Origin: Chloroflexota bacterium
GTDB taxonomy: Bacteria; Chloroflexota; Anaerolineae; Anaerolineales; VGOW01
Length of the DNA: 63,968 nt
NCBI GenBank assembly: GCA_016213135.1
Contig: JACRBQ010000093.1
Location: forward strand, 1-63,968
Direction of reading: 5' to 3'
Shown: positions 9,208-18,257 of the stretch, one piece after another
Layout of the letters: each line of letters starts with the position of its first letter
How positions within the stretch are numbered: the stretch's first letter is position 1
Position numbers and translations under genes: made by a program
Notes under the pieces: model-generated
Seen by the model: the letters and a program-made list of their open reading frames with translations, nothing else
What the model was told of the DNA's origin: nothing
The model's database searches: none

Positions 9208-9534
9208 ATACTCGATGACGATCCGCGCGTCGTCCACCGGATCGTTGGCGAACGGCATCGCGTGATCCGGCTGCACGTTGGTTGCCAGCCTCCCCGCCGC
9301 CCCGCGCACAGACTCGGGCAAACGGGCGTTGTCTTTCATCAGCCGCAAGTGTTGAACCTCGGTGCCGCCTTTCAGCCAACCCTCCGGCGGCTCGGACCGG
9401 CGGCCAAGCCACCCACGAATGGCCGCGCCCGCCGCGCGGCGCGCGCACACCCGCACCTTGCCGGGGATGCCCTCGGCGCGCGCCGCCTGCGCCCGCTTCA
9501 ATTCCAATTCGATCTCTTCGGCAGTCGTAGTCAT
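9196..9534 (-). CDS. Hypothetical protein, 112 aa
   Basis: I start this at the ATG at 9534, which has GAGGAA about eight bases upstream. Its first third is a charged helix (TTTAEEIELELKRAQAARAE) followed by GKVRVCARRAAGAAIRGWL; the rest includes HLRLMKDNARLPESVR and ends DDARIVIEYLAQ. It looks like a soluble all-helical protein. I do not recognise it; similarity to small helical HEPN-like or unclassified Chloroflexota proteins is possible but unproven. It lies 138 bases downstream of the large 9673-13047 gene, separated by a palindromic repeat, and its stop overlaps the convergent aminotransferase gene by 12 bases. Confidence 0.65.
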   Translation of the reverse strand: MTTTAEEIELELKRAQAARAEGIPGKVRVCARRAAGAAIRGWLGRRSEPPEGWLKGGTEVQHLRLMKDNARLPESVRGAAGRLATNVQPDHAMPFANDPVDDARIVIEYLAQ

Positions 9535-9559
9535 TACAGCAGATTCCTCTTCGATGTAC

Positions 9560-9619
9560 GGGCGAAGCATTCGCCTCCGGCACCCAAAGCCACAAAAATC
9601 CGCGCGGCGAATGCTTCGC
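9560..9619. repeat. Palindromic repeat, 16-bp arms
   Basis: A perfect inverted repeat, GGGCGAAGCATTCGCC (9560-9575) and its complement (9604-9619), around a 28-base centre. It lies between two minus-strand genes and could act as a transcript hairpin. The word GGGCGAAGCATTCGCC is of a kind seen as dispersed repeats in several phyla. Confidence 0.85.
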
Positions 9620-9672
9620 CCCAACCTCGCGCCATCCATTAATTGGGAATCGGCTAGCTCCCACGGCATCCG

Positions 9673-12600
9673 CTACGGTTGAATCGCAAACCGCATCACA
9701 CGGTCGTTGTTGGCGTCGGCGACGTAAAGGTTGTTGTCGGCAAAAGCCACCCCCACCGGCAGGGCAAAGGTGCTGTCGTCGGACCCGAAGTCGCCAAAGG
9801 TGTATTGGAACTGGCCGCCGCTGTTGAACACGATGATGCGGTAGCCCTCGGGATCGCTCACGTAGACGTTGCCGCTGCCGTCGAGGGCGAGATACGGTTT
9901 GTTGTCGAGCGATTGACCATACCAGCCGGCGATCTCCCACTGGCCTGAATAGGCGCCATCGGCGGCGAACACTTGCACGCGCTGGTTCCACGTGTCGGCC
10001 ACAAACAGGCGGCCATCTTCGGCAACGGCCACGTCGGTCGGCTCGTCCAGTTGGCCGTCGAGCACGCCCGCCGCGCCAATGGCTTGCACGGGCACGCCAT
10101 CGGTGGTGAAGACGAGGATGCGTTTGTTGCCGGTATCGGCCACGAACACCTGCCCCTTGTTGTCTACGGCCACGCCGCGCGGCCCCCACATGGCATTCAG
10201 CCCGGCGTCGGCGAGGCCGAACACGCCCCACGTTTGCACGAACTGGCCGTCGGCAGTGAATTTTTGGATGCGATGGTTCCACGTGTCAGAGGCGTACACG
10301 AAGCCGTCCTTGTCCACGGCCAGGCCCCACACCTCGTTGAACAGGCCGGGGCCGGCGGTGTTGTCGTCCAGCTTGCCCAGGCCGCCCCAGGCGCGCACGA
10401 ACTGCCCGTCGGCGGTGAACTGTTCGATACGGTTGCCGCGCGTGTCGGCCACGTACACCGAGCCATCGGGGCCGACGGCCACCGCGCGCGGCGAATTGAA
10501 CTGATCATCGCCCGCGCCGGATGCGCCCCATACTCTGTCGGCGGCGAGTGCCAGCTTGTTTTTGGCGTAGGGATCCTCGGGCGCGGGCTCGAGCACGGTG
10601 GGGCCGACGCCCAACGACCACATCTGCGCGGCCACGTCTTTGCGGATGTAGAGCCGCATGCGATCCGACACCGGCCAGCGCGACAGGCTGTAATCCACAT
10701 TGGTCAGCTCGCCGTATTTTTTGTAGTCGCGGTAGAACCAGATGTTGAACAGGGCCTGCCGGTAATTAGGATCGGTCAGGGCCGTCTTCACCCGCTCCGG
10801 GGTGAGGTTGAAGTATTCCTGCATGGGCCACCACATGCGGATGTATTCGAACTGGTTGTAGCGCTTGCCGAGCAGCGGCTCCGCCTTGCCCCAATTGGAC
10901 CCGCCGGCGATGACCAGCGGCGCATCCTGGAAGGTCTCGCGGGTGGGCTGGCCGCCGTAATAGGCCTGCCCGGTGAAGTCGCGCATGTACCACGTCATGG
11001 GCCACGACACGTCGTCGTCGTAGGCCACCTTGATGCCCAGGCCGTCGGTGGTGCGCTGCGAGATTTCGGCAACCTGGCTCATCACCGTTTTGACGCCCGG
11101 CGCGCCGGAGGCGTAGTTGATGAACTCGGTTTGGTCGTCGTAGTTGATGTAGGCGGCATAGATCGCCGTGCGGGCCGTGAGGAGAGCCAACCCCAGGCCG
11201 GCCACCGCCGAGACGATAAGCCCAATCTGCCGCCAGGCCAAACGGCGCGACAGGAAGTACATCCCCACCGCGCCGCCGATGACAAACAGCAGCGCCATGA
11301 TGAACGACATGGTGGCTTGTAACTGCTCCAACGTATTGCCCTGAAACGGCGGTGTAGCGCCCAGCAGTTGGGCCAGGGCGAACAGGATGCCGTAGAGGGT
11401 GAGCGGCGCCACCAGCGCAGCGGCCCAACCAAGCTGCTTACGGAAGGCTTTCCAGTCAATGGCCTCCACGATTTGCCCGGCGGCCCACCCGGCCAGGAGG
11501 ATGAGCGGCAGGGTGATGTGCACCGTGAGCCACGGCATTTTTTCGCCGGCTATCGAATAGGCCAACAGGGCCATCACCACCCAATACCCGGTGAACAGCA
11601 GCGCCGGGAAGTGGCGGGCATGGGTCGGCGTTTCCGCCGTGTCCACCTCCAGCACATTGCCCGCCGTTTGCGTGTCGCTTTTGAAGAACCGCCACAAGCC
11701 AATGCCGGCCGCCGTCAACCCGCCGATAAGAGGCAGATACTCATACAACGGAAGCAGGACGAAGAGATAGTAATACCAGGGCTGGCTGCCGCGGTTCACG
11801 CTCTGCTGATCCAACCAATAGCCCAGCGACCCCACCATGCCGGAGGCGAAGCCGCCGCCGTTGGTGAACATGGTGGTAAACAGCGGCACAAAGATGCCGT
11901 AGAACACGCCCGCCGCCACCAGCCATTTGCGCCAGTCCCAGGCCAGGCCAATGCCAACGGAGAGCAGGAACAGCGGGATGAATACGATGGACGTTTTGAG
12001 CAGGCCCGGCCACGAATAGTCCAGCGGATCGGCTTTGAGCAGATACTTGACCGGGAAGGCAGTGAGTTGGGGCAGCACAAAGGTGCCCAGCACCACCAAC
12101 AGATCCACTACGGCAAAGTCGCGTAGCTTCTTCTTGAAGGCCAACAGGCTCATCAGCCCGGCAGCCAGAAATAGCGCGGCGGCCGCGCCAAAGGCAATCA
12201 ACCCGCCCTGCTTGTACGGGTCGACCTGGGCCGCGGCGCCGGTGACGGCGGCAGTGGGGTTGGCGGGCAGCGCCGTGGCCGTGGCGTTAAGTTGCGATGC
12301 CATGCGCGGCCCAAGCACCAGCAGCAGCACACCCACGGCCCCGGCCAACAGCGCGACGTAGACCGCGCCGGTGAAGAGGCGACGATAGCGCGGGTTGGGC
12401 CACTCGGCCACGAACATTTCACGGAGGAAGATCAGGCCGAGGAAGAGCATCCACGTGGCAACGTAGATGTACGACACTTCCTTGGTCGTGTACAGCAAAG
12501 AGGTGGCCGCCACCATCCCATACAGCCACCTGGCCTCGCGCCGTTCCATGTAGTTGAACAGGGCCAGCGCCATGAGCAAACCCCACACGACCACAAACAG

Positions 12601-13047
12601 TTCGTTGCGCACGTAACGCGAGTAGTACAACATATATGGCGAGATAGCCATGAAGACCGCCGCCAGCATGGCCCCGGCCTTGCCCAGCCAGCGTCGGAAG
12701 AACCACATGAGCGCCACCGCCGCCACGCCGAACAGCGCCGACGGCACGCGCGCCGTGAAGTCGCTCGCGCCGAAGAGGGCGTAAGTCAGCCCCACGAGGT
12801 GGAATTGGATCGTGCCGTGCATGAGCGGCGTGTGCACGTAACCCTTGCCCTTGTACAACTCGTAAGAGTAGTAGGCGTGCAGGCTTTCGTCGTGGCTGAT
12901 GACGCGCAGGCCCAGATCGTAGAAACGGGACACCACCGCCAGCGCGATGATGATCAGGTACGCGGTCTTCTCCCAATCCCACGCCGGCGCCGCCCACAAG
13001 GGCTTGTCCAGCGCCGACGGTTGTTGTTGCATGGTAGATTCAGTCAT
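9673..13047 (-). CDS. Agl23-like GT-C membrane protein fused to an NHL beta-propeller
   Basis: An 1124-residue protein in two parts. Residues 1-about 800 form a polytopic GT-C-fold region with about 12 membrane helices; the first loop carries the acidic motif SHDESLHAYYSYELYKGKGY (D53, E54), and ISPYMLYYSRYVRNELFV follows, as in the TIGR03663 family that databases call 'flippase activity-associated Agl23'. Residues about 835-1124 are NHL-type repeats (FNSPRAVAVGPDGSVYVADTRGNRIEQF and at least four more), forming an extracytoplasmic propeller. The family typically occurs with DUF2298 proteins, and two of those are upstream here. The likely role is handling lipid-linked sugar for envelope glycans; the substrate is unknown. 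GAGG precedes the ATG. Confidence 0.85.
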   Translation of the reverse strand: MTESTMQQQPSALDKPLWAAPAWDWEKTAYLIIIALAVVSRFYDLGLRVISHDESLHAYYSYELYKGKGYVHTPLMHGTIQFHLVGLTYALFGASDFTARVPSALFGVAAVALMWFFRRWLGKAGAMLAAVFMAISPYMLYYSRYVRNELFVVVWGLLMALALFNYMERREARWLYGMVAATSLLYTTKEVSYIYVATWMLFLGLIFLREMFVAEWPNPRYRRLFTGAVYVALLAGAVGVLLLVLGPRMASQLNATATALPANPTAAVTGAAAQVDPYKQGGLIAFGAAAALFLAAGLMSLLAFKKKLRDFAVVDLLVVLGTFVLPQLTAFPVKYLLKADPLDYSWPGLLKTSIVFIPLFLLSVGIGLAWDWRKWLVAAGVFYGIFVPLFTTMFTNGGGFASGMVGSLGYWLDQQSVNRGSQPWYYYLFVLLPLYEYLPLIGGLTAAGIGLWRFFKSDTQTAGNVLEVDTAETPTHARHFPALLFTGYWVVMALLAYSIAGEKMPWLTVHITLPLILLAGWAAGQIVEAIDWKAFRKQLGWAAALVAPLTLYGILFALAQLLGATPPFQGNTLEQLQATMSFIMALLFVIGGAVGMYFLSRRLAWRQIGLIVSAVAGLGLALLTARTAIYAAYINYDDQTEFINYASGAPGVKTVMSQVAEISQRTTDGLGIKVAYDDDVSWPMTWYMRDFTGQAYYGGQPTRETFQDAPLVIAGGSNWGKAEPLLGKRYNQFEYIRMWWPMQEYFNLTPERVKTALTDPNYRQALFNIWFYRDYKKYGELTNVDYSLSRWPVSDRMRLYIRKDVAAQMWSLGVGPTVLEPAPEDPYAKNKLALAADRVWGASGAGDDQFNSPRAVAVGPDGSVYVADTRGNRIEQFTADGQFVRAWGGLGKLDDNTAGPGLFNEVWGLAVDKDGFVYASDTWNHRIQKFTADGQFVQTWGVFGLADAGLNAMWGPRGVAVDNKGQVFVADTGNKRILVFTTDGVPVQAIGAAGVLDGQLDEPTDVAVAEDGRLFVADTWNQRVQVFAADGAYSGQWEIAGWYGQSLDNKPYLALDGSGNVYVSDPEGYRIIVFNSGGQFQYTFGDFGSDDSTFALPVGVAFADNNLYVADANNDRVMRFAIQP

Positions 13048-13095
13048 GGAGGCACCTCAAACAAAACTGGCTCTGCGGACTCGGGCAGGGAAATT

Positions 13096-13165
13096 GGACG
13101 CGGATAGACGCTGACGAACTCTGATTTTGCTTTTCATCTGCGGAAATCTGCGTGCATCCGCGTCC
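13096..13165. repeat. Decamer array, 7 units (ATCTGCGTGC type)
   Basis: Seven 10-mers in exact phase: GGACGCGGAT, AGACGCTGAC, GAACTCTGAT, TTTGCTTTTC, ATCTGCGGAA, ATCTGCGTGC, ATCCGCGTCC. It lies in the 176-base gap between two GT-C genes; nothing else is visible in that gap. The same class recurs at the right end of the window. Confidence 0.75.
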
Positions 13166-13223
13166 CATATTGTTTTCCCGCAAAACCCAGCAGAGCCACA
13201 AACTCTTTCGACTCGTCTGCATG

Positions 13224-15086
13224 CTATTTGCTCTGCAGCAATTGCACATCCTGCCGCACCCATACCACCTTGCGGGCATAATCCACGCTCACGGCGCGGA
13301 ACAGCCACCAGTCGATCCAGCCGGCCAGGGTTTGCGGCGCTTGCGCCCAATTGCCGAACACCCCGAACTTCTGCCCCACGTAAGCCGAGCCGAGCGTCGG
13401 GTCGACCACGCCGGCATCGGCAATCACCAGCGGCGCGCCGATCGTCGGCGACAGCGCGTCCACAAACGCGGCATTGGGATAGCCCCGCAACTCCCAACCC
13501 AGCAGCCCATGGCGATCATCCCGCGCCGGATCGTTCAGCACCACGATTTCCAAATCAGAATCGTTCCCCGCTTCGCGGTTCGACACATCGCGCACGGTTT
13601 GCATCAGCAATCGAATAGGATCGGTCGTCAGAGCCGGCGACCACAGCTCACGCGGGTCGGCGGCCCGCCACTGCGTAAGCCCCAATCCGGCGGCCAGGGT
13701 GCCCACCAGCATGGCCGTGCCCACCGACACCGTGGCTCCGCGCACCGCCGCCTGCCGGCTCCATCCGGCGGAAAACAAAATCGTCACCACCACCCCCAGC
13801 AGCAGCACGCCGCCCGCCAGCAACAGCGTGGTCGCGTAGGGCGAGGTGTTGGGCTGATACCCACGCGCAAACGCCGCCACATTGAAATAGGCAAACACCA
13901 GCATCACGAGCAACACCGCGGCCTGCGCGCCCACCGTGGGCCACTCCTCATTCCCCTCGCCTCCCATCGCCTCGACCAGCATCATGGCCGCCAGCAGCGT
14001 GAGCGGCAACGCCACCCACAACGCATCGCCGGCTTGCCGCGCCGGATAAGCCAGGGCAAACACCAACGCGCCCAACGCCACCGCGCCCAGCGCCTTCTCA
14101 ACCGATCGCCCACGGGCCGCCGCGAGACGTTCCGGCGGAACGTCTCTACGGGGCGCCCCCGGCAACTCCAGCGCCGTTTGAAAGCGAGCCACAACGGCCC
14201 GCAACATTCCGGCAAGATAAGCCACATACAATCCGACGAGGCCGAAGACCAGCGCCAGCGGCTCGTACACGCCGAAAATCATTGGAACGAGCGACACCGG
14301 GCGTGCGGCCGCCGAGGGCGCCCAACCGGAGAGCCACACGGGCGCCGCCTGCCCCGCCGCCGCCAGCCCCGGCCGGTTCACCAGCGCCGCCGATGACGCG
14401 GCCACGAACACCGTCACCGCAACAAGCAGCACCCGCCCCGCATGGGGCCGCAATCGCCGCAGCGCGTCGCGCACGTCGCGCACGGTTTCGGGCCGGGCCA
14501 GCACCACTACCACCAACGCAAACAAACCGGCGGCCACCACCGAGAAGAAGCGCGGGCCATCGGCCAGCCCCATGCCCAACGCCGCGCCCGTCAAAGCCAA
14601 CCCGCGCCCATCGTCGCGATCTACAAACCGGCGCCAGCCCGCGACCATCAGCCACAGGCTGAGCGCGGCCAGGGTGGCGCCATCCGCCGTGCGCGAGGCC
14701 GCCAGCAGCACCGGCGACACAGCCAGCAAGCCGCTAGCCGCCAGCGCCGCGCCCCGTCCCAATTCGCGGCGGAACGTGAGCGGCATGAGCACCAGCGCCG
14801 ACCCGGCCAGCGCCGGCCACAACCGCGCCATAAATTCGCTGCTGCCGAACATCGCAAAGGCAAACGAGGTGAGCGCGAACCACAGCGGGCTGACGGCCTG
14901 CAACGGCGCGGCCCCCGGCGCGGCTTGCACAAAGCGCCACACCGCCAACGCCTCGCGGGCCTCGGCCTCGGTGAGCGGGGCGTGACCCAGATTGATCAGC
15001 CGCAGCAGCAGGGCAACCGCCGCCGCCAAAATGTAGAGGCCGGTTTCGGTCGTGATTGAGGGTCGGTCGGAGTGAGTTGGCTGCAT
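13224..15086 (-). CDS. GT-C-type membrane glycosyltransferase-like protein
   Basis: A 620-residue polytopic protein with about 10-12 membrane helices. The first periplasmic loop has the acidic motif GHAPLTEAEAREALAVW (E40, E42, E45) that replaces the DD/DE pair of PMT/ArnT-like enzymes, then SPLWFALTSFAFAMFG and FMARLWPALAGSALVL, typical of the family. The C-terminal 150 residues form a soluble domain. It likely transfers or handles a polyprenyl-phosphate sugar. It starts one base after the stop of the DUF2298 gene upstream, so the two are co-translated in one operon. A palindrome is embedded in the reading frame near residue 315. Confidence 0.8.
   Translation of the reverse strand: MQPTHSDRPSITTETGLYILAAAVALLLRLINLGHAPLTEAEAREALAVWRFVQAAPGAAPLQAVSPLWFALTSFAFAMFGSSEFMARLWPALAGSALVLMPLTFRRELGRGAALAASGLLAVSPVLLAASRTADGATLAALSLWLMVAGWRRFVDRDDGRGLALTGAALGMGLADGPRFFSVVAAGLFALVVVVLARPETVRDVRDALRRLRPHAGRVLLVAVTVFVAASSAALVNRPGLAAAGQAAPVWLSGWAPSAAARPVSLVPMIFGVYEPLALVFGLVGLYVAYLAGMLRAVVARFQTALELPGAPRRDVPPERLAAARGRSVEKALGAVALGALVFALAYPARQAGDALWVALPLTLLAAMMLVEAMGGEGNEEWPTVGAQAAVLLVMLVFAYFNVAAFARGYQPNTSPYATTLLLAGGVLLLGVVVTILFSAGWSRQAAVRGATVSVGTAMLVGTLAAGLGLTQWRAADPRELWSPALTTDPIRLLMQTVRDVSNREAGNDSDLEIVVLNDPARDDRHGLLGWELRGYPNAAFVDALSPTIGAPLVIADAGVVDPTLGSAYVGQKFGVFGNWAQAPQTLAGWIDWWLFRAVSVDYARKVVWVRQDVQLLQSK
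14124..14146. repeat. Palindrome embedded in a GT-C gene
   Basis: A perfect inverted repeat with arms GAGACGTTCC and GGAACGTCTC and a 3-base centre, inside the 13224-15086 reading frame, where it encodes about RRDVPPERL in a cytoplasmic-like loop. The same word type occurs as an intergenic palindrome in many genomes, so this looks like an in-frame insertion. Confidence 0.7.
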
Positions 15087-15087
15087 G

Positions 15088-17643
15088 TCATTTATCCGTG
15101 CGCTCGTAAATGGTCACACCGTTATAAGTGTAGACGACGAGCATGTTCTGATCGAACTTGGCCTGGCCTGCCGGGCCGTACTGATTGGCCTCCAACGACC
15201 CGTAGTACACGTAGCGAATATTGTACTTGTCGAGGATGGGCACGGCCTCGGCCCAGGTGCGCGCCGAGTACAGCGCGCGAATGTCGTCTTCGCGCCCGGC
15301 GAACGACTCGCCGCTGCCGCGCCACTGCAATTCGTGAAACGGCCAGCCCAGCACCGTGGGCAGGCCCGTGTGCGCCGACACGCGGCCGTACTCGGTGTAG
15401 CTGCCGCCCACGGCCTCGGCCATCACCGGGCGGCCCGGAATGCGCGCATTGATAAACTTGATGGCATCGTAATCGGCGGCGCGGTCGCGGCTCATGTAAG
15501 CCATGCCGTCGAGCGTAGCGTAATGCTTGTCGTTCGCATCCCGCGTGGTGCCGCGCCAGTTGTCGGTGACGGTGGTGGTGGCCAGCGCCGGATACACCAG
15601 CCCCAACCCCAGCATAACCGCCACCCCCACGCCCACGGCGGCGCGCTTCCACCGGGATAGATCGTGCCACAGCATCCACCCGCCGAAGGCCGCCGCCAGC
15701 GACCACACCACCCACGCCTGATAGTAAAACTTGAACACGGTGTTCATGCGCGAGCCGAACAGGTCGCGCAAATAGACGAAGTCCGGGGCAATGGCGAGCA
15801 GCGCGCCGGTGACGACCAGCACCGCGACAAACGCCGCCGGGTGGATCGGGGCGGGCGCATCGTCGCCCGGCTCTGGCGTCGAGCCACGGCGGCTGAATAC
15901 CCACGCCGCCCCCACGCCGATGAACAGGGTGAGCAACAGCGGCGTCCCGGCTCGGGCCAGTCGCATGCGCACCACGTCGGGCAAAGCCTGGGCCACCGAG
16001 GAGCCGCCCAGCAGGTTGCTCATCGCTTCGATAGCCTGCGGTTTGTTGCTGGACGCTATCGCCCAGGACAAGATCACATTGACCGCAATCAACCCGATCA
16101 GAAACACGACCGCCGCGCCCAGTCCGTTGCGCCAGTCCGGCCGTTGGCCTTGCCGCCGCGCGCGCCACGCCAGCCAACCGAGCCATATCGTGACCAAAAT
16201 GAGCGACGGGCCGAACATGACGAAGAACTGCGCGAACCGTGTGGGGAAAATGACGTTGGGCAGAATGCCGCCGAGTTGCGAACGGAAGCCGATGTAGAAC
16301 GGCAGGTAAAGGATGATGCCCGCGATGGCGAGTTGCGCGCCGAGCATCACCGCGTCTTGCCACACTTGCACGTGGAAGCCCTCGCGCATGCCACGCGCCA
16401 CAGTGAACGCCGCCACAGCCACAAATAGGTAAATGGGAAAGTCCCACGTGTTCAAGAACGATAGCCCGCCGAGGATGAGCGCGCCGCCGAGCAGGTCGGG
16501 CCACGAGAGCGGCAGCCACGCGCGCCAGCCGGTGTCGGGGCGTTCAACTGAACGCCCCTGCTCCACGGCGCGGTCGGGATCGGACAACATGAGGAACAGG
16601 TTGAGGGCGAAAGCGATTGCCAAAAACACAAACGGCAGGCCCAGCACGTGCGGGTGCATGTCGCCGAGCAAAAACGAAAAGAACGGAAACTCATCGATCA
16701 CTTCCACTTCAGCGCCGGTGAGGCCCCGGTCGTGGATGACGCGCGAGGCTTGCCACCACCACAAAAAGCGGTCGGGCATCCAGCCGCCGCCGGGCACAGG
16801 CGGCTGGTTGGTCCATTTGATGTCGAGCCACGCCCAGAAGGCCGGGCTGAACAAGCCCGCTTTGTGCAGCACTTCGAGCGCGCCGTTGAAGTTGCCCGTC
16901 AGCATGAACAGCGGGCCGAGCAGGGCGGGCCACACCGCGCCGTTGGTGATTGGTGGTTGGCCGTGGGCGACTCGTTGTGGGTCGTTAGCGGCTGGTTGTT
17001 GGCAGCGGGTCAGCACGGTAGCGATCAGATTGAACACTATGCCAAACGCGCCCACGGCGGTAAGCGCAAATAGCAGGGCAATGCCCAAATTGAATCCCAC
17101 GCTGGGCAGCACGCCGGAGACGGCGATGAGCATGCCCATGATGATGTAGCCGAAGTGATAGTAGCTGATAGCGAAACCGGAGAGCCACGGGTCGCCGGGC
17201 GGCAGGGTGCCGGTGCGCAGGACGGAGTTGAGGAAGGCGAACTCCATCGGTTTTTCGGTGAAGGTGATATTGGGGTTGAGGGCGCGCACGTAAGCCCACG
17301 CGGCAAAGGCAACCACGAACAACACTTCCACGGCGATCACCGTGGCTCGATGCTCGGCCCACCATTGTTTCATATCGGCCCAGGTTTGGCCGCGGGCGGC
17401 CAACGCCGAGGCCACGGCCACCAGCGCCAGCGAAACCAGCGCGCCGCCCGGGCTGACCTGCACAAAGCCGAAGTTGCCCAGCAGCCAGCCCACATAGGCC
17501 ACGGCCAGCAAGCCGCCAGTCTTCGCAAAGCTGTAGCCGCGATCCGGCAAATAACGGAACAGCCGGAACAGCAACGGCCACGCCGCCAGTCCGAAGATGG
17601 TGACCATGGCCCACCAGAGCAGTACGGTTAGTAAGTCGGTCAT
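15088..17643 (-). CDS. DUF2298 (Chlor_Arch_YYY) membrane protein
   Basis: An 851-residue polytopic protein of the DUF2298 family. Diagnostic motifs are YLPDRGYSFAK (residues 31-41), FTEKPMEFAFLNSVLRTGTL near 130, and PPGDPWLSGFAISYYHFGY soon after; ESFAGREDDIRALYS and a conserved VYYG segment lie in the C-terminal soluble domain. The E-K-P-M-(E/D)-F loop is thought to be an active-site loop of GT-C-like enzymes. Function is not established; the family co-occurs with Agl23-like proteins, one of which is two genes downstream. Residues 210-233 (TRCQQPAANDPQ...) are translated from a 10-unit heptamer array, and a palindrome lies near residue 365. Confidence 0.85.
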   Translation of the reverse strand: MTDLLTVLLWWAMVTIFGLAAWPLLFRLFRYLPDRGYSFAKTGGLLAVAYVGWLLGNFGFVQVSPGGALVSLALVAVASALAARGQTWADMKQWWAEHRATVIAVEVLFVVAFAAWAYVRALNPNITFTEKPMEFAFLNSVLRTGTLPPGDPWLSGFAISYYHFGYIIMGMLIAVSGVLPSVGFNLGIALLFALTAVGAFGIVFNLIATVLTRCQQPAANDPQRVAHGQPPITNGAVWPALLGPLFMLTGNFNGALEVLHKAGLFSPAFWAWLDIKWTNQPPVPGGGWMPDRFLWWWQASRVIHDRGLTGAEVEVIDEFPFFSFLLGDMHPHVLGLPFVFLAIAFALNLFLMLSDPDRAVEQGRSVERPDTGWRAWLPLSWPDLLGGALILGGLSFLNTWDFPIYLFVAVAAFTVARGMREGFHVQVWQDAVMLGAQLAIAGIILYLPFYIGFRSQLGGILPNVIFPTRFAQFFVMFGPSLILVTIWLGWLAWRARRQGQRPDWRNGLGAAVVFLIGLIAVNVILSWAIASSNKPQAIEAMSNLLGGSSVAQALPDVVRMRLARAGTPLLLTLFIGVGAAWVFSRRGSTPEPGDDAPAPIHPAAFVAVLVVTGALLAIAPDFVYLRDLFGSRMNTVFKFYYQAWVVWSLAAAFGGWMLWHDLSRWKRAAVGVGVAVMLGLGLVYPALATTTVTDNWRGTTRDANDKHYATLDGMAYMSRDRAADYDAIKFINARIPGRPVMAEAVGGSYTEYGRVSAHTGLPTVLGWPFHELQWRGSGESFAGREDDIRALYSARTWAEAVPILDKYNIRYVYYGSLEANQYGPAGQAKFDQNMLVVYTYNGVTIYERTDK
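16537..16558. repeat. Palindrome embedded in the DUF2298 gene
   Basis: A near-perfect 22-base inverted repeat with arms GGGGCGTTCA and TGAACGCCCC around AC. In frame it encodes QGRSVERP, a polar loop after the first half of the membrane domain. Confidence 0.7.
16945..17014. repeat. Heptamer array O, 10 units, inside a CDS (GGTGGTT)
   Basis: Ten phased 7-mers: GGTGATT, GGTGGTT, GGCCGTG, GGCGACT, CGTTGTG, GGTCGTT, AGCGGCT, GGTTGTT, GGCAGCG, GGTCAGC. It translates as a Gln/Pro/Asn-rich loop of about 23 residues in the DUF2298 protein. The same words occur in the array at 33139-33257. Confidence 0.8.
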
Positions 17644-17657
17644 TCAGGCAGCCTACA

Positions 17658-17776
17658 GTAGGTAGTGGGTAGTGGGCAGCGGCGAGCGCCTATGAGCCGT
17701 GATGCGTGAAACGTGAGCCATAAAACGTACGATACGTGATTCATCGTTCATCCTTCATCCTTCATCCTTCCACCCT
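17658..17776. repeat. Heptamer array B, 17 units
   Basis: Seventeen phased 7-mers drifting in sequence from GTAGGTA/GTGGGTA through TGAGCCG/TGATGCG/TGAAACG to CATCCTT x3. It fills the whole gap between the anti-sigma gene and the DUF2298 gene and runs up to the anti-sigma stop codon. No terminator or promoter is visible in it. Confidence 0.85.
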
Positions 17777-18257
17777 ACCCTCCCCTCGGCGCCGGTGTGC
17801 GAGTGGGCGCCGCCAGCGTAGACTGACTCACTCGTACAACTTGCACGGTGGCCGCATCGCTCACGGTGGCGATCATGGCGGCAGGGGTCTGGATCAGCGG
17901 CACGGTAGGGGTGGCCGCCCGCACCGGGTTGAGAGCAAGGTTGGAAACCAGCGCCAGTGCGGCCATCGAAATCGTTACCGACGCCTGCCACGGCACGCGC
18001 ATCGGCGCATGCGCCCGGCGCGGGAAAACGTCAGGGCCGAGCAACCGCTGGCGCACAGCGGCCCAGCCGGAGCGCATGGGCACGCGGCCCAGCGCGCGCC
18101 CGGCTTCGTTCAGGGCAGCGATGGCGCGGCGAGTCTCGCCCAGTTGCGCGCGGCATTCGGCGCATTGGCGCAAGTGCGCCTCGGCCTGCGCCCGCGCCTC
18201 GGGCGTCAACCGCTTTTCGAGAAAAGCCAACCCGTCGTCAGAGAAATGCTGTTTCAT
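17775..18257 (-). CDS. Anti-sigma factor with zinc finger (zf-HC2)
   Basis: A 160-residue protein. The N-terminal 45 residues carry the HLRQCAEC form of the H-x3-C-x2-C motif of zinc-binding anti-sigma factors (ZAS domain), which clamp the ECF sigma factor. One membrane helix follows at about residues 92-112 (VTISMAALALVSNLALNPV). The C-terminal outside part is short, Thr/Ala/Pro-rich, and ends APTRTPAPRGG. The gene overlaps the sigma gene by four bases (ATGA), the usual arrangement. Its stop lies at the edge of heptamer array B, so the tail has probably been remodelled. Confidence 0.88.
   Translation of the reverse strand: MKQHFSDDGLAFLEKRLTPEARAQAEAHLRQCAECRAQLGETRRAIAALNEAGRALGRVPMRSGWAAVRQRLLGPDVFPRRAHAPMRVPWQASVTISMAALALVSNLALNPVRAATPTVPLIQTPAAMIATVSDAATVQVVRVSQSTLAAPTRTPAPRGG

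Noticed and set aside
9125-10282. A 385-residue minus-strand open frame
   Set aside because: It is a shadow of the Agl23-like gene in another frame: Arg/Pro/Gly-rich, with no family features, and it crosses two real genes and a palindrome.
16945-17014. CRISPR-like repeat arrays
   Set aside because: The units are 7 bases with no spacers and no cas genes; these are simple phased tandem repeats.
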